Assembly: GCA_040388785.1 (NCBI GenBank)
Contig: JAZKBD010000011.1
Location: 1-64,000, forward strand
Reading direction: 5' to 3'
Origin: 66-474 sp040388785
GTDB taxonomy: Bacteria > Pseudomonadota > Gammaproteobacteria > Xanthomonadales > Rhodanobacteraceae
DNA: 64,000 nucleotides
The first letter of the stretch is position 1; each line of letters starts with the position of its first letter. Position numbers and translations under genes: made by a program. The notes beneath the pieces are model-generated. The model worked only from the letters and a program-made list of their open reading frames with translations. It had not been told where the DNA came from and did no database searches. Of this stretch, positions 59,697 through 64,000 are shown in pieces.

Positions 59697-60635
59697 ATGG
59701 ATGATGCCTTGAATCAGTTTCTCGACTTCCTGCGCTGGTGGATTCCCTGGGAACCCTCGGCCACCGCGGTCGTGGTGTTCGCGCTTGCGGCGTGGCTGTA
59801 CGGGCGCGGCGCGCGGCGCGCGCCGGCGAGCGCGCCGTGGCATCGCCAGCTGCTGTTCTGGCTGGGCCTGTTCATCATCTACTTCAGCCTGCACACGCAT
59901 CTCGACTATTACGCCGAACACGAATTTTTCGTGAATCGCCTGCAGCAATTCGGACTCCAGCACCTCGGACCGTTCCTGGTCGTGCTGGCGTATCCCGGCG
60001 CGACCTTGCGCAGCGGCTTGCCGTTGCGCTGGCGCGTGCGCGGGTTGCGACCGGTCGCGCGCAGCGCGCCGTGGCGCGCGCTGGCCGATTTCCTGCTCAA
60101 TCCGTGGATCGCGTCGTGCGTGTTCGTCGGCGTGATGCTGTTCTGGCTGTGGCCGTCGGTGCTGTTCTACGCGATGCTGGATTGGCGCCTGTACCGCGTG
60201 ATGAACTGGAGCATGATCGTGGCCGGGCTGCTGTACTGGTGGCTGATCCTAGACAGCCGTCCCAGGCCGCCCGCGCGGCTGGCGCCGGGCCTGCGCGTGC
60301 TGGTCGAAATGCTGGTGATGGTGCCGCTGATCCTGGCCGGTGCGTACATCACGTTCACCGGCAAGGACCTGTATCCGATCTACAGCCTGTGCGGACGCGC
60401 ATTCAACGGCATCACGCCGGCCACCGACCAGTACCTGGGCGGCCTGATCCTGTGGATCCCCGGCGCGATGATGAGCGTGCTGGCCGCGGCCATCGCGTTC
60501 GGCCACTGGCTGTCACTCGATTCGCGCGGGCGCCTGCCGTCGCGGAAGGCGTGCCGCGAAGCGTGGCGCGCGCGCGTGGTCGCGCGCACTCACGGTCCCG
60601 AGGCGTTCGCCGGCCGCACCGAAAAATCCACCTGA
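59697..60635 (+). CDS. ctaG: caa3-type CtaG cytochrome oxidase assembly protein
   Basis: A 312-residue membrane protein with the Caa3_CtaG pattern: a YFSLHTHLDYYAEHEFFVNRLQQ region, QHLGPFLVVLAYPGATL, then later helices and DQYLGGLILWIPGAMMSVL. This family (first known from Bacillus) helps deliver copper to oxidase and is unrelated to Cox11, which is also called CtaG. It overlaps the 3' end of the convergent PCu(A)C gene by 46 bases. It may take the role of the missing Cox11. Confidence 0.87.
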   Translation: MDDALNQFLDFLRWWIPWEPSATAVVVFALAAWLYGRGARRAPASAPWHRQLLFWLGLFIIYFSLHTHLDYYAEHEFFVNRLQQFGLQHLGPFLVVLAYPGATLRSGLPLRWRVRGLRPVARSAPWRALADFLLNPWIASCVFVGVMLFWLWPSVLFYAMLDWRLYRVMNWSMIVAGLLYWWLILDSRPRPPARLAPGLRVLVEMLVMVPLILAGAYITFTGKDLYPIYSLCGRAFNGITPATDQYLGGLILWIPGAMMSVLAAAIAFGHWLSLDSRGRLPSRKACREAWRARVVARTHGPEAFAGRTEKST

Positions 60636-61054
60636 AGCGTACTGCCGTCGGCGAAGCGCAGCGTCACGGGCACCTTGTCGCCCGGCTTCACCGGATGCTT
60701 CGCATGCATCAGCATCAGGTGATAGCCGCCCGGCGCGAGCTGCACGCTGCCGTGCGCGGGAATGTCGAGGTGATCGACCATCTCCATCGTGCTGTCGCCT
60801 TGTGCGAGGCGCGAGTGATGCAGCATCGCAGAGCCGTAGTCGGCGCTGCCGGCATCGGTGAGGCGCTGCACGTTGTCGCCGTCGTTCACGATCGTCGCAT
60901 AACCCGCCGCCGGCAGGTTCGCCGGCAGCCAGCGGATCCACGCGTGTTCGACGCGGATATTCGCGGGCGCCGAAGGCGCGGCGTTGACCGCCAAGGCCGC
61001 GAGCAAACTTGCGCAAGCGGCGACGCGAATCAGGTTGGTCATCGCACGGGTCAT
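60590..61054 (-). CDS. PCu(A)C periplasmic copper chaperone
   Basis: A 154-residue secreted protein with a signal peptide (NLIRVAACASLLAALAVNAAP) and the copper-binding H/M pattern (H79-H80, M90 and M92, then H112-M114 in GGYHLMLMHAKHP). Such proteins load Cu(I) onto the CuA site of subunit II, together with SCO1. The ATG at 61054 overlaps the SCO1 stop (ATGA), which couples the two; an in-frame ATG at 61042 is possible. Confidence 0.92.
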   Translation of the reverse strand: MTRAMTNLIRVAACASLLAALAVNAAPSAPANIRVEHAWIRWLPANLPAAGYATIVNDGDNVQRLTDAGSADYGSAMLHHSRLAQGDSTMEMVDHLDIPAHGSVQLAPGGYHLMLMHAKHPVKPGDKVPVTLRFADGSTLQVDFSVRPANASGP

Positions 61055-61647
61055 TGATGCACCAGGATCCCGAGATCGTGCAGGATCTCGTCGTTGGAAG
61101 AACCCGGCGTCGCCAGCAGGCGCGCATGGCCTTCGCGGTCGAACACGTAGATCGCCGAGCTGTGCGTGACCTCGTAATCGCCGGCCTTGTCGTTCGGCGT
61201 CTCGGGCTTGTAGAACGCGCGATAGCGCTTGGCCAGTTGCGCGATCGCGTCGCGCGTGCCGGTCAATCCGACAATGCGCGGATCGAACGCGGTGACGTAC
61301 TGGTGCAGCACCGGCACCGTGTCGCGCGCAGGATCCACCGTCACGAACAGCACGCGCACGTCGTCCGCGGCCTTGCCCATTTTCATCAGCACCGTGTGCA
61401 GGTGCACCAGCGTCAGCGGGCACACGTCGGGGCAATTCGTGTAGCCGAAATACAGCAACACGACCTTGCCGCGATACGTCGCCGCGGTGACCGGCTGGCC
61501 CAGATCGTTGTTCATGCTGAATTCGAGGTCGGGCAGGTGGCCCTGCACGTCGTCGAGCTGCCATTGCGGGTGCGCGGCGCAACTTGCGAGCAGCGCGATG
61601 GCCAGCGCGGCGAACAGCCAACGGACGGGTGAACGGCGGAACGGCAT
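61051..61647 (-). CDS. SCO1/SenC-family copper chaperone
   Basis: A 198-residue lipoprotein (lipobox LLASC, C23) with a thioredoxin fold. The copper ligands are C72 and C76 (CPDVCP) and H162 (THSSAIYVFD). It delivers copper to, and keeps reduced, the CuA cysteines of subunit II. The gene is translationally coupled to the PCu(A)C gene and lies on the strand opposite to the main oxidase series. Confidence 0.95.
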   Translation of the reverse strand: MPFRRSPVRWLFAALAIALLASCAAHPQWQLDDVQGHLPDLEFSMNNDLGQPVTAATYRGKVVLLYFGYTNCPDVCPLTLVHLHTVLMKMGKAADDVRVLFVTVDPARDTVPVLHQYVTAFDPRIVGLTGTRDAIAQLAKRYRAFYKPETPNDKAGDYEVTHSSAIYVFDREGHARLLATPGSSNDEILHDLGILVHQ

Positions 61648-61693
61648 GGTGTGCCCGGACGAAACAATGCAACCGAAGATGATAGCGCGATGC

Positions 61694-62011
61694 TCAGCGG
61701 CTGCTTTCGAGCCGCTTGAGGAACACCTGCATTTCCCTCGCCGCCTGCACGTCGCCGCGCGCCTCGGCAGCGGCGATGCCGCGCCGCCACGCTTCGGCGG
61801 CGCCCTGCATGTCGCCGGCGCGCCGGCAAGCGTGCCCGAGTTGCTTCCAGGCCGCGGAATAGCCGTCGTTGAAGTCGAGCGCCGCGCGCAGGTGCGCGAT
61901 CGCTTCGGTCGTGTCACCCGCATCGAGCAACGCCGTGCCCAGCGAATAACGCAGCAGCGCGCCATCGCGGGGTCCGCCGAGTTGCGCCCTCAGGGAATCG
62001 ATACGCTTCAT
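61694..62011 (-). CDS. Small TPR protein
   Basis: A 105-residue protein with about two and a half TPR units (ALLRYSLGTALLDAGDTTEAIAHL, YSAAWKQLGHACRRAGDMQGAAEAW). No signal peptide. Function unknown. The ATG at 62011 was chosen; the frame continues upstream into repeat D. It could be cotranscribed with the SCO1 gene 46 bases downstream. Confidence 0.75.
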   Translation of the reverse strand: MKRIDSLRAQLGGPRDGALLRYSLGTALLDAGDTTEAIAHLRAALDFNDGYSAAWKQLGHACRRAGDMQGAAEAWRRGIAAAEARGDVQAAREMQVFLKRLESSR

Positions 62012-62016
62012 GTGAT

Positions 62017-62096
62017 GGCCGAGGTGGACTCCACGAAATTCGTGCGCTTCAGGTGTGCCAGTTGGCCAACCGAAGCAGCGATCATGGACGCTCGCC
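62017..62096 (+). repeat. Dispersed CANGGANG-hairpin element, copy D (truncated)
   Basis: It matches the middle and 3' part of copy B: GGCCGAGGTGGACTCCACGAA, ...GGTGTGCCAGTTGGCC..., CGAAGCAGCGATCATGGACG. Its hairpin (62078-62095, GCGATC ATGGAC GCTCGC) has a mismatch. It lacks the CTTTCGTGAAAAGTCAGG start. It overlaps the last codons and stop of the glycosyltransferase gene. Confidence 0.65.
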
Positions 62097-63794
62097 CAAA
62101 TAACGCCAGTAGCTCGGCGCCGGCAGCAGGATCGTGGGCGTGAAGGATTCCGCGGGTTGCTGGCCGCGCCGCAGCGTCGCCAGCGTGGGCGCATCCCAGA
62201 TGACCATCCACACGCCGCGATAAGGCTGCACCATGCGGGCGTAGCGCAAGGCGTTGGCGTCGAGGCGTTCCGGGTACGCGATGACCAGGCCGTGCGGATG
62301 CTTCGCCGCCCAGTCCTGCAGGACCTGTCCGTCGTACAAACGATCGATGGGCTTCGTCATTCGGCCGGCGAATTCGAACTGGCCGTCGTAGATGCCGAGG
62401 TTGCCGATCGCGTGGCCCTGCGCTTCGGCATGCGCCAGCAGTTGCGCGGCCGGGCGCATGTCGAACGCCGGATAGAACGCCAGCGCGAACAACGCGTAGG
62501 CGCCCGCGGTTCCGACCAGGCTGGCGCCGGCGATGCGGCGCAGCTTGCCACGGCCCGGCAGCAACAGGAACGCGCCCAGCAACAAGTACAACACGCCGAA
62601 TGGCGCGCCGACGCTCGCGCAGTCGTGCAGCCAGTGATCGTGCAGCTTGCCCGCGTTCTGCAAAAACGGCAGCGCGAACAACAGCGCGGCTGCCGCGAAC
62701 GATCCCAGTGCGAGCGGCCACGCGCCCAGCCATGCACTGTGTGATGCCCAGCCACCGCGCGTGCGCAGGAACGTGACCGCAGCCGCCATCGCGATCGCCG
62801 CCGCGACCAATTCCGGCACGAGGTAATAGCTTTGCTTGCCGCTGAACGCGCTGAAGATCAGGAACGCCGGCACCAGCCACGCCAGCAGCATCCGCAGGCC
62901 TGCCGGAAGCGGACGCCGCAGCGCGAACAGGCCGGCCCACATGCGCGGCCACAGCACGAACGGAAACGTCAGCACGAACAGCCACGGCACGTACCACCAG
63001 AACGGCCGCCTGTGGATGAAGGCATTCACGACGCGTCCGCCGGTCTGCTTGAACAGCAGGGCGTGGCTGTAGGCGCCGCCGCTCGCGTCGATGGCCGGGA
63101 TCACCCACGCAGCCAGGATGAAGCCGCCGCCGATGATCGCGGCAACGCCGAGCGCATACCAGCGCGCGCGATGTTCACGCGCATAACCGCACCACCACGG
63201 ACCGAGCAGCCATGCCGGCGCGACGTGCACCAGCATCACCGGTCCCTTGGTCAGGAAACCCAGGCCGATGCAGACGGCGAAGCCGATCCAGCGCGGTCGC
63301 GAATGTCGTGGACCGGGCACGAGACACAGCATCGCGCCCAGCACCCACACGGCCAGCAGGCCGTCGTACATGATCTGCAGGCCATACAGGAAGCCGAACG
63401 ACAGCGCCAGCAGCATCCACGGCGTGGTGCGCGCGATCCACGCGTGTTCGGGAAACAGCCGGCGCGCCAGCGATTGCGCGAGGATCAATTGCGCGGCGCC
63501 GATCAGCACCATCAGCACGCGCGGCCACACGTCGTTGACGCCGAACACCGCCCAGCCCGCGTGGATGAACCAGAACAGCAGCGGCGCCTTTTCCGAATAC
63601 GGCGCGCCGTTGATCTGCGGCACCAGGAACTGGTGGTGCACCCACATGTCCCACGCCACCGCCAGCGCGCGCGTGGAGTGCAGTGGGATCGGCGGTTGCA
63701 GGAAGATCGCGATCAGCGCGACGAGCAGATACAGCGGCAGCCACCACAACAGGGCGCGCAGATGTTCGGATCGGGCGTAGGAGGCGTCGGTCAC
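62082..63794 (-). CDS. ArnT-like (GT39/GT83 type) membrane glycosyltransferase
   Basis: A 570-residue protein with about 12 membrane helices. The first periplasmic loop carries the acidic/aromatic GT-C features (LAVAWDMWVHH, APYSEKAPLLFWF), as in ArnT and other dolichyl/undecaprenyl-phosphate-linked sugar transferases. It would move a lipid-linked sugar onto a periplasmic acceptor such as lipid A; the substrate is unknown. The GTG at 63794 was chosen (VTDASYARSEHLRALLWW); the frame stays open upstream through repeat C. The stop codon and last residues (GERP) lie in repeat D. Confidence 0.87.
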   Translation of the reverse strand: MTDASYARSEHLRALLWWLPLYLLVALIAIFLQPPIPLHSTRALAVAWDMWVHHQFLVPQINGAPYSEKAPLLFWFIHAGWAVFGVNDVWPRVLMVLIGAAQLILAQSLARRLFPEHAWIARTTPWMLLALSFGFLYGLQIMYDGLLAVWVLGAMLCLVPGPRHSRPRWIGFAVCIGLGFLTKGPVMLVHVAPAWLLGPWWCGYAREHRARWYALGVAAIIGGGFILAAWVIPAIDASGGAYSHALLFKQTGGRVVNAFIHRRPFWWYVPWLFVLTFPFVLWPRMWAGLFALRRPLPAGLRMLLAWLVPAFLIFSAFSGKQSYYLVPELVAAAIAMAAAVTFLRTRGGWASHSAWLGAWPLALGSFAAAALLFALPFLQNAGKLHDHWLHDCASVGAPFGVLYLLLGAFLLLPGRGKLRRIAGASLVGTAGAYALFALAFYPAFDMRPAAQLLAHAEAQGHAIGNLGIYDGQFEFAGRMTKPIDRLYDGQVLQDWAAKHPHGLVIAYPERLDANALRYARMVQPYRGVWMVIWDAPTLATLRRGQQPAESFTPTILLPAPSYWRYLGERP

Positions 63795-63840
63795 AGGGAA
63801 TTTCGGTTGCGTCGCGGCGCGAGGCGGGATTGTAGCGGGG

Positions 63841-63952
63841 GAGCTGTCGTGAAAAGTCAGGCCACGGAGTGGTTTGGCCGTGGTGGTGTTGCTTGTCCGA
63901 AAGTGCCTGCTACTCCGAGTTGCTGCGTCGAAGCAGCGATCGTGGACGATCG
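63841..63952 (+). repeat. Dispersed CANGGANG-hairpin element, copy C
   Basis: GAGCTGTCGTGAAAAGTCAG, GGCCACGGAGTGGTTTGGCC and GTGGTGGTGTTGC match copies A, B and E. The hairpin CGATCG-TGGA-CGATCG (63937-63952) has a C-G closing change relative to copy B. The loop motif reads CGTGGACG, one base off CANGGANG. The remaining bases 63953-64000 show no feature. Confidence 0.75.
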
Positions 63953-64000
63953 AAAAATAAATCATGCAACGCGGCGATCACTTCACGTGGACTGATTTCG

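Noticed and set aside
63795..63965. N-terminal extension of the glycosyltransferase (MIYFSIVHDRCFD...)
   Set aside because: It is translation of repeat copy C; similar false extensions appear at other copies.
1..64000. CRISPR arrays, tRNA, rRNA, prophage, IS transposases
   Set aside because: No regular spacer-repeat series, no cloverleaf or rRNA sequence, and no transposase or phage gene was found. XerC is the housekeeping recombinase judged by its operon.

Overview
The window is a 64 kb, high-GC chromosomal segment of a gammaproteobacterium. Gene content and order (lptM-dapF-DUF484-xerC, hslVU, secB-gpsA, a cta/cox cluster with SURF1, heme A and heme O synthases, and a TonB-dependent receptor next to a TPR sulfotransferase) point to the Xanthomonadales (Lysobacterales), most likely Rhodanobacteraceae. 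That placement is inference from gene style; no rRNA or tRNA gene was seen. No prophage, insertion sequence or CRISPR array was found. Mobile or repeat DNA consists only of short intergenic palindromic elements.

Layout. 1-2.4 kb: a frameshifted desaturase tail and a two-gene ABC exporter. 2.5-7.8 kb: ribosomal proteins L33/L28 (minus), then secB, gpsA and a large SNF2-type helicase. 7.9-13.0 kb: a GFA-fold protein, a BrnT/BrnA toxin-antitoxin pair, a DUF971 protein, and the membrane-lipid operon mprF-virJ. 13.1-15.8 kb: a conserved hypothetical and the HslVU protease. 16-20.9 kb: a TonB-dependent receptor and a TPR-sulfotransferase. 20.9-24.6 kb: xerC, DUF484, dapF, lptM, and a Sel1-like secreted protein under a promoter flanked by two identical operators. 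24.7-28.7 kb: a GNAT acetyltransferase divergent from a RimK-like ATP-grasp ligase, aroE, and a gamma-carbonic-anhydrase-like protein. 28.8-36.3 kb: oligopeptidase A, a Kef-type antiporter and a 1160-residue membrane-anchored ankyrin protein. 36.7-43.9 kb: a FadL-type porin, then four MacB/FtsX-like permeases in a row without an ATPase, preceded by a good sigma-54 promoter candidate. 44.1-47.3 kb: PutA.

47.4-61.7 kb is a long aa3-type cytochrome oxidase locus: coxB, coxA, a small membrane protein and coxC. It continues with a retropepsin-TPR protein, DUF2909, SURF1, a frameshifted small protein, ctaA, ctaB, a GGDEF-EAL protein, a caa3-type CtaG, a PCu(A)C copper chaperone and SCO1. It supplies structural subunits, heme A synthesis and copper delivery together, but no Cox11 is present; the copper proteins at the 3' end may take its place. 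The window ends with a TPR protein and an ArnT-like glycosyltransferase.

The most unusual signals are non-coding. (1) A dispersed element of about 105-130 bp occurs five times (13.0, 27.2, 50.5, 62.0 and 63.8 kb). It ends in a hairpin whose stem changes by compensatory substitutions while a CANGGANG loop motif, the CsrA/RsmA signature, is kept in four of five copies. (2) A sigma-54-like promoter with an upstream palindrome precedes the orphan permease quartet. (3) A repeated GTCAAG-N4-CTTGAC operator brackets a consensus-like promoter. (4) A TTCATAC-N4-GTATGAA dyad lies just downstream of the predicted fadL promoter.
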